Shown here one piece after another: positions 1 to 10,791 of a stretch of 64,000 bases of DNA. Origin of the DNA: Davidsoniella eucalypti. Lineage: Eukaryota; Ascomycota; Sordariomycetes; Microascales; Ceratocystidaceae. The notes beneath the pieces are model-generated. The model worked only from the letters and a program-made list of their open reading frames with translations, was not told where the DNA came from and searched no databases. The stretch lies in NCBI GenBank assembly GCA_004009845.1, contig RMBW01000012.1:388849-452848 (forward strand), in the 5' to 3' direction. The position numbers were made by a program, and so were the translations under genes. The stretch's first letter is position 1; each line of letters starts with the position of its first letter.

Positions 1-2125
1 GCACGCCCAGGGATGGAAAGGTTCCTTCCGTTGATGGCACAGTGGACAGTTTCTTTCCGCATCCGTATGTTCGAACCGGTCATGGTACTCCGCAAAGTCG
101 CCATGGCCTGTCCGGGCAGTTAGGATCCGTCCCACCGTAGATCTGTGCTGGTCTTTAAACCAGTCCACCTTGTAGACAGTCTTTGTTTCAAATCGAACCC
201 CAAGGTGCTTTCTCGGCTCGCACTCCGCTATCCATGACTTGAAGTCGGCATTTAGCTGTGCGTTTTTCCATCTGTGGGCGGAAGCAAGGGACATATGGTC
301 ACGGTCGAGGTCCACAAGCTTAGTATTGCTTGTACACCCTTGTTTTGCCAACTTGTCAACTAGCTCGTTGCCAGGAACATTAGTGTGCCCTGGGACCCAT
401 CTGATGCCACCGACCGCTAGCTCTACACGCTCAGTGCCTCCTTTCCACTCATGGAGTAAGCTTCGGATCTTGTTGACAGCCTCTTGAGAAGTTCCATTCT
501 TACCCGCCATATTGGAGATGCGTTGTGCAACACCCAAATTGTCAAGGCACAGATATAGACTGCCTGCATCGGGAGGAGCATGCTTGATGGCCGCTTGGAC
601 TGCATTTTCTGCAGCAATGGCCTCCGTGTCGGCCACTTCTCGTAACGAGCCACATGACCCTAGACCTTCACAGAGTTTGATGCCCTCATAAAAGACTGCC
701 CAGCCAGCCCCTGTCCTGCCCTTCTCATCGCGAGAACCATCGGAGTAAACCCATAACGTTTTCGGGTCTGCCTCAGCCACCTCTTTCAAATGATGTTTGG
801 CGGCTTCTTCTTTGTCTAGTTGCGGTGGCAGACAGTCACGGGGGCCCTTTTCTTCTGGGAAGAGTCTGATCGACTCTTTAATCGGCACCGGAAGTAATTT
901 CTTGTACACATCGATGTGTCCTTCTATCTCTGTGATGCACAGTGGGTGCCGGGAGTCTACCGTGGAAGCCCGAATGGCGGCGGCTCTATCAAGGTCCTTC
1001 AGTATCATCTCCATGTTTGGGAACGAGGAGAGGATGTGCAAAAGCCTAGTTGGCGTTGTACAGTACACTGGCAGTGCGGCCCTCAGGGCAGCTCTCAAAG
1101 CTACCTCTAGCTTTTCTTTCCCTTTAGCTTGCATGAAGGGAGACCAGGTGGAAGAGGCATACGTCAGTTGGGGGAGCACGCAACTCCTTACAGCATGTAG
1201 CAGACTCCTCACTGGGGTTCCTCGGTACACTCCCGAGAGAGCTCGGAGTGCGTTCGTGGTTCTCTTGGCTTTAGCAGTGACCTGCTTTGCGTGTTCCAAA
1301 AAGTTGAAGCCGGAATCCCACCATACACCTAGCCACCTTAGAGACTTGGAAGGCTTTAGTAGCACTCCACAGGGTAGCGTAACTGGACTCATGGAGGAGC
1401 ATCCTCTTGTTCGGCAGTGTAACAGTCCTGTTTTGTCCCAGTCTAGCGAAAGACCATTGTCCCTGCACCATTTCTCTATCCTTTTCAGGGTTCCATTAAT
1501 GGTTTCCACATTAACTGAAATGTTCTTAGATGAGACCGAAACGAGGCCATCGTCAGCGTAGGCCAGACCCCAAACCGCCGCATGTAGGCTCGTCATGTAC
1601 AGCATGTACAGGATGGGTGAGGCCGGCGAGCCCTGTGGCAGGCTGCCTCCGACTTTCCTGGTGACCGGTTGGTCTCCTTCTATAGAGAGGGAAACTTCCC
1701 GTCCGGTGAGAAAAGATTCCACCCATTTGACTATTGACGTTGGCCAGCCTTGATTTCTAAGCCTTTGAACCAGCCTGCCCCGTTTCACGGCGTCGAAGGC
1801 ACCCTTGATGTCGTAGGTGACAAAAGAGGTTATCTCTCCATACTTGGATCGTCCCTTAATCTTGTCTGCTAGCAACAGTGTGAGGTCCGTAGCTGCCCTT
1901 CTTGGTACTGCGCTAGCATATGTGCGGGGGATGATCTCTAGTTCAATGGCTTGTGCCGCCAGTCTTCGTGCTACAATTCTCTCGAGTCCCTTTCCCAGAG
2001 TTGAGAGAAGTGAGATCAGTCTGTAGCTTCTTGGGAGCGATTTGTCACGGCCTGGCTTTGGGATGACCACCAGGCAGGCCGTTCGGAGGGAAGGTTGAAA
2101 ACTTCCAGGAAGATGGCTTCAGCAC
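1..2125 (-). mobile_element. Non-LTR (LINE) retrotransposon, Tad1-like, 5'-truncated; RT + RNase H ORF open through the left edge
   Basis: Reading the minus strand from about 2100 to base 1, one frame stays open for roughly 700 codons. It shows, in order: an RT finger motif (VVIPKPGRD then SYRLISLL), motif A (FVTYDIKGAFDAV, ~1810), motif B (GSLPQGSPASPIL, ~1640), the catalytic LAYADD box (~1555-1570), a thumb/connection region, an RNase H domain with YSDGS, DTEAIAAENA, LDN and WVPGHTNVPGNELVD (~745-345), and at the edge a zinc-knuckle-like CPLCHQRKEPFHPWAC. This order is that of fungal Tad1-clade LINE ORF2. The ORF1 and endonuclease parts are missing: just upstream of the RT (2101-2160) the frame has TAG and TGA stops and looks shifted, then the element ends at a junction near 2156. 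Such 5' truncation is typical of LINE integration. The 3' end lies outside the window. The uninterrupted catalytic frame suggests a fairly young copy without heavy repeat-induced mutation. Confidence 0.93.
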
Positions 2126-2156
2126 TATATATACGCTTCTAAGAACTTGAAAAGCC

Positions 2157-2165
2157 AGAAATAGG
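2157..2165. repeat. 9-bp direct repeat AGAAATAGG (also at 2922-2930 and 3682-3690)
   Basis: The same 9-mer occurs at the LINE/copy A border, the copy A/copy B border and the copy B/tRNA-Ala border. That placement is what target-site duplications from successive insertions at one site would leave. Confidence 0.75.
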
Positions 2166-2921
2166 GGAGAACCTTCCCTCCTACAACCCTCGGGGGGGTA
2201 CCTTTGAGTTCGAGTACCTCCCCCTCTGTCCAAAGACGAATTTTTCCCCTTCGTCGTGGGTTTTCAAGAGCGACCAGCACATATTCCCAATGCTGCTGTC
2301 CATTCTTTTTATCTTTTTAGACACTTGTCTTTATTGATGCATCGAGTATGAGGCCTTGAGCCCGACTTTTTCCTCTCTCGAGAGATGTTCTCACCAACAA
2401 TCGCCCCCCTTTTCGCCACACTCTCTCGCGATCGCTGGTCTCCCGAGTCACTACACACTACAAAGCTCAGGGAGACACACTCATACTCGAAGGGCAACCT
2501 ATTTTTGAAGGTTCCGGAAGCCCAACCCGCGGCGCGGGAGTCTTGTCGCTGTGCCTCTACCATCGCACCCGACTCGACTACGCCAATTTTTCTCTTCTCT
2601 CGACACTCGATCACCAGCCTCTTGGAGGCGCGTCGGATGGTGCGGTCACCTGATTACGTGGATGGTAGCCCCACTTAGGGCTTGGATGATGTGGGTCTTT
2701 TTTATGGGGAATGGTTTGAGGATGTTTCGAAGTTACAGGGGGTATCCCTGAAGGCGTCCTATGGAGACCCGGGAGGGTAGTCCGGACCCGGACTAGGATA
2801 CGGGTGGAAGTGGATAAGATATACCGGAGACAGAAAAATCGGCACGACCGGACTCGAAAATCCACTCGTAATAGTTTAGGAAGAGAATAAATATAACAAC
2901 AGCAACAACAACAACAACAAC
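2166..2921. mobile_element. Tandem retroelement-like repeat, copy A (~756 bp) with (AAC)n tail
   Basis: This block is almost identical to 2931-3681. Read on the plus strand it ends in AATAAA and an AAC trinucleotide tail, like the 3' end of a LINE or SINE. It is bracketed by AGAAATAGG at 2157-2165 and 2922-2930, which looks like a 9-bp target-site duplication. No LTR ends (TG...CA) or terminal inverted repeats are visible. On the minus strand both copies keep a short open segment containing EYVLVALENPRRRGKIRLW and GEVLELKGTPPRVVGGKV, whose origin I do not recognise. A second minus-strand ORF (2309-2614) is also shared. It could be the 3' part of a non-LTR element, a SINE, or a fragment of another transposon. 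The family cannot be named by eye. Confidence 0.75.
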
Positions 2922-2930
2922 AGAAATAGG

Positions 2931-3651
2931 CAACCTTCCCTCCTACAACCCTCGGGGGGGTACCTTTGAGTTCGAGTACCTCCCCCTTTGTCCAAAGACG
3001 AATTTTTCCCCTTCGTCGTGGGTTTTCAAGAGCGACCAGCACATATTCCCAATGCTGCTGTCCATTCTTTTTATCTTTTTAGACACTTGTCTTTATTGAT
3101 GCATCGAGTATGAGGCCTTGAGCCCGACTTTTTCCTCTCTCGAGAGATGTTCTCACCAACAATCGCCCCCCTTCTCGCCACACTCACGCGATCGCTGGTC
3201 TCCCGAGTCACTACACACTACAAAGCTCAGGGAGACACACTCATACTCGAAGGGCAACCTATTTTTGAAGGTTCCGGAAGCCCAACCCGCGGCGCGGGAG
3301 TCTTGTCGCTGTGCCTCTACCATCGCACCCGACTCGACTACGCCAATTTTTCTCTTCTCTCGACACTCGATCACCAGCCTCTTGGAGGCGCGTCGGATGG
3401 TGCGGTCACCTGATTACGTGGATGGTAGCCCCACTTAGGGCTTGGATGATGTGGGTCTTTTTTGGGGAATGGTTTGAGGATGTTTCGAAGTTACAGGGGG
3501 TATCCATGAAGGCGTCCTATGGAGCCCGAGAGGGTAGTCCGGACCCGGACTAGGATACGGGTGGAAGTGGATAAGATATACCGGAGACAGAAAAATCGGC
3601 ACGACCGGACTCGAAAATCCACTCGTAATAGTTTAGGAAGAGAATAAATAT

Positions 3652-3681
<30 letters not shown>
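2931..3681. mobile_element. Tandem retroelement-like repeat, copy B (~751 bp) with (AAC)n tail, abutting tRNA-Ala
   Basis: This is the second direct copy of the repeat, differing from copy A by a few substitutions and short indels: LWTKGE versus LWTEGE in the shared minus-strand segment, a missing 5-bp piece near 3186, and different (AAC)n lengths. It is flanked by AGAAATAGG at 2922-2930 and 3682-3690. The right-hand 9-mer runs into the first two bases of the tRNA-Ala gene, so the insertion point is essentially at the tRNA 5' end. The A-B arrangement fits two independent insertions into the same site, or an unequal-crossover duplication that included the flanking 9-mer. Confidence 0.75.
3651..3681 (+). 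repeat. (AAC)n trinucleotide tract at the end of copy B
   Basis: A run of about ten AAC units directly follows AATAAATAT. The equivalent tract of copy A lies at about 2896-2921 and is interrupted by one AGC. Such simple tails are common at 3' ends of non-LTR elements. Confidence 0.9.
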
Positions 3682-3682
<1 letters not shown>

Positions 3683-3688
3683 GAAATA

Positions 3689-3791
3689 GGGGACATGGTC
3701 TAGTGGTATGACGGATCCTTAGCATAGTTGGGCCTTCTAGCGAGGTTCGCCGGCTTGGATCAGGTCCGGGGTTCGATTCCCCGTGTCTCCA
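3689..3791 (+). tRNA. tRNA-Ala (AGC) with 31-nt intron
   Basis: The acceptor GGGGACA (3689-3695) pairs with TGTCTCC (3784-3790) with one G-T pair, and A3791 is the discriminator. The D arm TGGTCTAGTGGTATGA is standard. The anticodon stem GATCC (3714-3718) pairs with GGATC (3757-3761). The loop TTAGCA carries anticodon AGC at 3721-3723. The T arm CGGGGTTCGATTCCCCG is perfect. Between loop positions 37 and 38 sits an intron of about 31 nt (3725-3755), the canonical site for nuclear tRNA introns. The spliced length is about 72 nt. The 5' end touches a retroelement copy, so any upstream pol III start region is supplied by that element; the internal A and B boxes are intact. Confidence 0.93.
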
Positions 3792-6700
3792 TTTTTGCAT
3801 CCACCCGCTCCTCATTCTCATGATCTGGTCTCGTTTTGACTACCATTTCAAAGTATCACATCCGCATGTTTTCCCAACCTACCGCTTCCGCCCGGAACAT
3901 GCCGTCGTATTGCTGCAAAATAAGAATGGGTAGATGTAAAAGAGTACAATCAAATCAAATCATCTGCATGTTTCAGATGAATATAGTCGGTTGATGTACC
4001 CTTCTAGACAATCTCGGGGTGGCTGGCAATTACAGATGCAGGATAATTTAAAACATCTTCTATGCCGTTTTAGGGTCTGCCATTATTCCATGTAATATAT
4101 TGCACAGAGTTTTGATTAGAGGAACGCCATATTTGACTAATAGACATCATGTAAAGACGACATCTTGAATGAGGGCACAATACCTTTTTTAACAGATATT
4201 TTTGATCACATATCCGCTCAATGCAATTGACATCGGCACCATATATATGAAAGAAGTTATTAGAATACTATCTCTTCCACTAATGCCGGCAAAAAAAAAC
4301 ATATTGGCATAACTTCTGTGCTCCCAGCTGAAAATTGGGTATTGATTATGTGTAACTACATAGATGGTGAAGCATAATTACATATTGTAGATTCCCTTTA
4401 CAAAGAAAACAATCAACATTGCGTCGGGATGGCTAAATGAATTATAATATGTACAAATCTCTACATCGTCATTCATTTATCTTGTAATCAAGTCATTCAA
4501 CTTAACATTCCTATGTACTAGTCGAGATATAAAAACAAAATAGTCTTATCAATGAACTACATAGTTAAACCAAAAAGAAAGCCTGAATTTCTCTCACTAC
4601 CAAGTGCTACTTCACTCAGAGCCACCTATACTTAAATCCAACCTTCTCGACTTTAAAACTGTCCGCTACTTGGGAGTTGTTTAGAACATGTTAGCAGTCG
4701 TCTGCTTCTACTCGGAGTTTGCCGTCGTGTTGTTTCGATGTTAGACGCTACATAAGACAAATAGAAATCTTTCTTTTCAGTATTTGTGCTAATAACTTAC
4801 AAACTATTGATGTCTGGTCAGTGCCGACGCGAAGTTTCTATCGGTTTCGTCAACTGTCGATACGTGGAAGGTAATATCAACGGCTGATTGGAGCTTGGAC
4901 GCTAATAAATTGGCTCGAGTTTATATTGATGGAATCTTTACGAAATTGAGAGACATATTTGTTGTTGTCAGTGCTTGTTAAAATGTTAAAATGTTAACAA
5001 TAAAATAAATGTATTGTTCTCTTTTTAGTGTCTTAGCTTCTATTTTTATTCATTGTTTGTGGAACTTGACAGTTGGAAATTAGCGACCGGCCTGTGCTTC
5101 TTAAATAGGGTTATTAATTACCGGCTCTAGGGTAGGTAACCCTATTGTGCTTATTTTTTATTCTTTAATGTTTCTTTTTTAGTCACTCGTAAACCTAGCA
5201 TAATGGTAGCCACTGTCTAAACAAGATATTATTATTGAAAGGAAAATGTTCATCCTACGTGATTATGTAAGTAAACATGTACTTATCTAATCAGTAAAAT
5301 ATCGCATAGGGCCACAACCTTGCTCGGTGGATGAGCGTAGCGTATACTACAAAGTTTGGTCCGGCTTCACCGCTTCTCATACCAGAACAAATGGGAGGAG
5401 GGTATTGAGGTTGGTACTACTGCTACCTGTAATACTGCCAGTGGCTCTTATGTAGTACTATGTGATGTGTATTATAGACGGCTAACCAACCCAAACTTCT
5501 GAGTTTAAATCTGTGTAATATCGGACCGAAAGCAACGCCCTCGTTGGACAACGCCGATACTGTGCTGATTTGGTGAACGGTAGATAGTAGTCTATGTATA
5601 TTAAAGAGATATATGTAGTTCTGTTGTATTCTGTTTCGATGACATTACTATCCCTGACGATAAGATACACAATAGAACAGGCTTTCAGGCTTTTGAGAAG
5701 GATCTATAAAACAGTAATCGAGAGAGGGGCTTACGTCTATTAGGAAGTGAGTTGGTTCCTGGAAGCTTTGAAAAGCGTTTATATTACGCTCAGACCCTCT
5801 CCCCTCTCTTCTTTACATTGATGGAAAAACCGAAGTGAGAAAAAAGCGCGATGGAAGAACATACCTCTGAGCTGGCAAAAAAAGGTAGCGTGGAAACCAA
5901 ACCAACATGGAAAAAAACCAAGCAAACAATATATCGAAAAAACAGCGAAACTGTTGTAGTTAGTCGATCGGTCCGTGGTTGCGTGATCGGGCAGCCATGG
6001 GAATGAGAAGAAAGAAGCCGAATATTGGTGAGAATCCCGTGATTCCTGTCCTTCTTCTTCGTCTAGCAGCCAAAGGAAGAAAATGCCCAGAAGAAGATTC
6101 AAACCAGCCAGGGTAGATGGTTAGTAATTAGAGATATGATGAGATGATAGAGACATAAGAGACATACAGCTATAGATATATGCAGTATGTGGTATTCGTC
6201 TATTTGTAGGCCAGTCATCACCAGACCTTCTTCCCACTCTTTCGGCTACAGCCCTGGTCCGAGGAAACAAAAGAAACTAAAACGGAGCACAACAAGACTC
6301 TATTGTTGTCAAGCGGAGCGGGTGGTGTGTGGCAAGCGGACAGCCAACAATTCTTGGACTAATGCAATGCAGATGCGAGATTAGTTAAGAGCTGATGTCA
6401 GTTGGGACTGAATATTGGAAGGAGAAAAAAAACAAAAAACAGTGCAGATTCAGCGATCCTTGTTCTTTCTGTTGATTTCTATTATTACTGCATTATCTCA
6501 AAGCAGTTACTTTTTATTTCTCTGCCGCCTGCTATACAGAGTCTGTGCGTCAAAAAGGCCATAATCATGCAAAGCTTGGCCGGCTATAATCAGGGTGTTC
6601 TTCTTTGTTGTTAGCATGATTTTTTGCTAGCAATACGTAGATATAGTTGTACTTAGTTTAAATCTGAGCAGCCAGTAAGATTTCTGCAAACGAGACTTAG

Positions 6701-8337
6701 AGTGACAAGTCATTGTGGCACGGCGGATACGCTCTGGTTCCGAATCACATTAGAATATCGTGCATGTCCTTGCTTTACACCGCTAGTTAGCAAGCTAGAT
6801 ATAAAGGGTGTAGCTAAGAATAATAGTCATATATATGGTAGATGCTTATTTCTTAGCTATAGACAGACGCGCCAATACACCGGCGATGTTTTTCTAGTGC
6901 CATCCATGTCTTAGAACTGAAGGCCTGGGCAACTATTTCTCCTGACTAGATATGCCTGGAGAAACATCGTCTTGTTCGTTGTCGTCTTGTGCATCTCCCC
7001 CCAAAAGACCAGCACCATAGCAAACCCGATATTGAGGATCCGGTAGCTTTTCGTCGCTTATGTACTATATGTGCTAGGCCATGACGATACGTCTGCCAAT
7101 ACCGATAGAGGCCTTGTTCGTGGTAGACCACTGGCCCTTCGCCTAGAAGAAGTGACTCTACACATACAAGCCTGCACATGACATCCTTGCGGAATATCCT
7201 GACATGACGTTCTATATGCAGCGTGCCTCGTCTGCATTTGCAGGTATGTACAAACATACATACAGAGATATATTCATGCGCACTTCAACGGGGTCGGCAT
7301 TCCATATACAATGCAATATTCTCTAATCGGGCTCGCTATCACAGGATAGACTTACGCAAGCCCAACCCGAGCCCTGGAAGGGCCCGTTGACTCTCTTTTC
7401 TTTCTTTCTCCCCTCACTCAACACATCCTTGCAATGTGCTACGTAGAGCTTCATGCTAATCCTTTATTCTTGCTACCAGGAAGACCAACACCCGGAGTAG
7501 TTAGTAGAGGAAGCGGCGGATGCTACGCTTTATATAACCCCCTCATTTTTCTTGGTGTCCTCCCTTCTAGACTATCGTGTTCAACTAGCTGTATGAATCA
7601 AGCTTGAATATGGAGAGAAACAGAAAGACATGTGGGAAATAGCCTAGCCATAATACAAAGTAAAAAAAGACTACTCTGAGATCTCTACCAGCTTCACCCC
7701 TCCTTGATCCTCCCTACGGCTTACTCTGCTTTCTATTTGTTTCCCTGTCTCTTGTTTTCATTGTTCCGTTCGGAGATAGTTTGCTATACGACTCTATAGC
7801 ATTCTCTTTTCTTTGCCTCCGTTTTGGCTTGAATCTTGGTGCCTCCTTTGTACGGAAAACGTCTGGTCCTTGTCCTTCCCACGAGATTCTTTTTTTTCTC
7901 TATAAAAAAAAACAAATTGTTAAAACCCATGCTCGTTAGAAGCCTGGACATTTTTATGTGCCTGTTTTTTAATTATTTTATCTTACTTTGCAAATAAATT
8001 CACTAAAAACCCTGCAACTCCGCTTCTTCCTTCTTGGCCCTCGCTTCCTTGCTTAATTGTTATAAACTCTCGACGGTTTCCGCTGCTGGATCTGTCTTGT
8101 CTTCTGCTTTCCTTTATGGTTTAGTCTTGTTCAGTACTTGGTTCAGATATCTTTATATCATTCTATACACCTACTCATACTTATCACCCTATCTTGTGCC
8201 TCGTTTCGTCCTTCTGGCTTGTGACTTGTTCTATCTCCAGTACTTCTTCTCGTGATATCACTCCATCTCTCTTCTCATCGCGATACTAACAACCTTTATC
8301 GTTCCCCTTACTGTTGGATAAACACTTCTACGCCAAC
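3792..8337. other. Gene-free, largely AT-rich stretch with long leader of the 8.3-kb small gene
   Basis: No ORF here has coding character or recognisable similarity. 3830-5480 is AT-rich and looks like decayed intergenic or old transposon DNA. 5780-6100 and 7360-8337 are CT-rich on the plus strand with many runs of pyrimidines. The latter part resembles the long pyrimidine-rich leader of a well-expressed fungal gene. No further tRNA or rRNA was seen. Confidence 0.5.
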
Positions 8338-8577
8338 ATGGACGCCTTCACCATGGAGACCTTCAACTCCCTGAGAATGGACTCGCTCCACTCAGCGTTC
8401 AACATCGATAGCTTCAAGCTCGACTACTCCATGTTCGACTCGGAGGACAAGATCCTTAACAGCCTCTGGATCGGCCTTTTAGGCATCGAGACGCTCATGG
8501 TCGTCGGCGTTGCCGTGTCGAGACTCGCGCAGCGCTTTGTCAAGACTTCTGGTCTTACGGTCAGCAGTGCTCATTAG
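8338..8577 (+). CDS. Small single-pass membrane protein, 79 aa, unknown function
   Basis: The product starts at ATG 8338 (context CCAACATGG) and ends at TAG 8575-8577. The first 45 residues are rich in Met, Phe, Asp and Ser with a repeated short pattern (MDAFTMETFNSLRMDSLHS, then FNIDSFKLDYSMFDSEDK). A hydrophobic helix follows (about residues 47-66: LNSLWIGLLGIETLMVVGVAV), then a basic tail (RLAQRFVKTSG). Third positions are strongly biased to C (GAC, TTC, ACC, CTC, ATC), as in highly expressed fungal genes and unlike the surrounding AT/CT-rich DNA. This is the main evidence that it is real. I do not recognise a family. The topology suggests a small tail-in-membrane protein of the ER, mitochondrion or plasma membrane. 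Confidence 0.7.
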   Translation: MDAFTMETFNSLRMDSLHSAFNIDSFKLDYSMFDSEDKILNSLWIGLLGIETLMVVGVAVSRLAQRFVKTSGLTVSSAH

Positions 8578-8590
8578 ATCGCCGGAGACG

Positions 8591-8746
8591 ATGCCACCTG
8601 CTGCTTTTACTAGTAAAAAGCCCGTCTTTCCGGTGGCACCTTATGCCTTTGACGATCTCAACTACGCCTTTACGAAGCTGTATCCAGCTCTGCTTGTCGT
8701 TGCCTTATCATCTTTCCTCTGTCTTACAACATTGCTACGACTATAA
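8591..8746 (+). CDS. Possible second small membrane ORF, 51 aa, 14 nt downstream
   Basis: An ATG at 8591 opens a 51-codon frame ending with TAA at 8744-8746. The product begins MPPAAFTSKKPVFPVAPYAF and ends with a hydrophobic helix (about residues 32-49: LYPALLVVALSSFLCLTTLL). It lies in another frame only 14 nt after the stop of the 79-residue gene. Codon choice is moderately gene-like. It may be a downstream ORF of the same transcript, a separately spliced product, or chance. No intron joining the two frames is evident. Confidence 0.35.
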   Translation: MPPAAFTSKKPVFPVAPYAFDDLNYAFTKLYPALLVVALSSFLCLTTLLRL

Positions 8747-10791
8747 TATGCGCCCTCTTCATTTCTCATCATTCTCTTTGTTTCGTTTTCCTTCCGTGTT
8801 TCTCTTCCCTTTGTTATTGCACAAGCGCTATGATACCCCACGAATTCTCTATTGTTTGTTTTTCCTTAATTTTTATTATTGATTCCCTTTTGTCCTGCAT
8901 ATAGCCAATTTCATTGCTTGGCTGCCATTCATGCGAGAGCCCTTTATAGAGTCTCAAATTCTTCAGTGCGCACTACAGTTACACTGTATATCAGTCTATC
9001 CTATCTGCTAAATGCTCACGGACCTAATCGTCTTAGGGGGGGGGTTACCCTTGCTAGTGATCGCCACTGCCTTTTTTTTCCTTCATTCTGCATACATGGC
9101 AGGCTTTGGTCAGACACCTTTATTCTCTTAGCATTTCTCTTGGTTTTGGATTATCTCTAAGCGGCTCTATCTTTGGGTGGCTTGCTCGGGTTCGTTCGTC
9201 TGCCAGCCACATGTCAAGCCCACTTGATTCGAATCCGGGCTGAGCAAAGCCTAACCCAGAAGATCAGAAGATCGTCGTCGAGATAAGAAGGACGTTCTGA
9301 CGAACTAGGGATTGTTTTGGGTTCAACATGGATTATGTCTTCCACCTTCCTTTGTCCTTCTTGCCTTCTTGCCTTTTCGTTTTGTTGAGCTTTGTTTTCT
9401 GGATTTCCTATTGGAAACCACGGCGTTTGTTGGAACCTTCCACGGTTATAGTGAAGTTATGTTTGTTTTGTTTGTCTTGTTTTGTTGGCTACTATCATCA
9501 AAGTCTCTCTTCCTTTGTCTCTTATACGAGCGCCTTAAGCGTCACCAAATCGTAATATCAAAAAGTACATTTAGTTTGGAGTGGTTCTGTCTTGTACGGT
9601 AGAGCTAGCTCGTTAATTCTTTAATCATGTTCTCCCCCCTTCATTACCACCTTGATATTGAGTGTTCTATGTGGCTTTGTCATTCGCGCTGTGTTACAAT
9701 TGCAACAAAAGCCTGCATCCGGCACGAGGAATAAGGCAGCGGTATATAAACATTATGTCACATGTTTATTTCAACCTATTTTGTGGGTTCGTTTGTCAAC
9801 ACTAAGAAAATATTGGCCACAAGAATATGAAAACAGCAGAAGAAATATTATGTATTACGTCTTTCTCTCTTGGGAGGCAGCCCGTGCAACCATCAAAGAC
9901 TTTGCTAAACGGGCGCCTAATCTGATCCGGCGCCACATATTTACCCAGCCACACGTCTACCCACATATCCACGGCCACAGCCACATAATGACATAATGAC
10001 GTCCAATGTGATCTGCAGGCAACAATTATCAAGCAGTTTGTTTCTGTTTTGACCCCTCACTTACATACAGATGTACAGGTGTAGCTTGAAGAACGTGAAT
10101 GTATTGCATGATGCAGAACCACTAGGAACCAATGCATCGATTTCATGATGCTGCATAAACATGCGATACAATCCCTTTATCAGGACTCAGAAAACTCCAT
10201 TGGTTTACGAGCAACCCAGGACAAGCTATAGAGCTAGTAAGGCTTCAGCTTCCACAACTAGACGCTATAGAACTTGTATATAATGGTGCTAAAGCCGAAG
10301 CTGCCTTTGTTGCGGGGTCCATCCCACCACGAGAGCAAAATATACACCAAATACGCGTTCGAGTGGCCCAAGCCTTAACAAGCAAATAATACGTAGAAAA
10401 CAATCCAAGAGGCCGTTTGCCGTTCTTGCCGTAGGTAATAGAATTCAAAAGAAAACAATCGTTTCCGGGAGCCGTGCTTAAAAAGGGAATTTACAGAAGA
10501 ACAAGAAAGTAAGGAAATAGCTCTCACCCCCTCCAGGATGGAAGGAACGCCCGCTCACCAAAAACGGCAGTAGCTATTAGCTTCATTGTGTCAGCCAGTC
10601 AGGTACCAGCCAAGCCCCGAATGACCGGAAATCGTAACTGCTATAAAGGCTCCAAAAATTCCCCTCCCATCTGCTGCCCAATATTTCCAATTCCAATTTT
10701 TACTTTCTCTCTCTTCCATATCTTGGTTTCTATTATCTAACGCTTTTACTTTGATACTCCATTTAACACCAAACCAACCAAATACGCAACC
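8747..10791. other. Intergenic stretch without a supported gene
   Basis: CT/T-rich 3' flank of the small gene, then mixed sequence. Several 75-114 codon frames exist (for example 9652-9996), but they lack coding composition and known motifs. The last 150 bp before 10792 form a pyrimidine-rich leader for the RRM gene. Confidence 0.5.

Noticed and set aside
797..1561. 254-codon plus-strand frame
   Set aside because: Antisense shadow of the LINE reverse transcriptase; it starts at TTG and has no protein-like motifs.
2309..3374. Minus-strand frames of about 73-101 codons repeated in copies A and B
   Set aside because: As genes they are not credible: they repeat because the DNA repeats, and they have no start context or motif. 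They are kept only as part of the mobile elements.
9186..9252. Sequence with TTGCTC...GAGCAA ends and TTCGAATC, resembling a tRNA
   Set aside because: The T stem does not pair and there is no proper D or anticodon arm.
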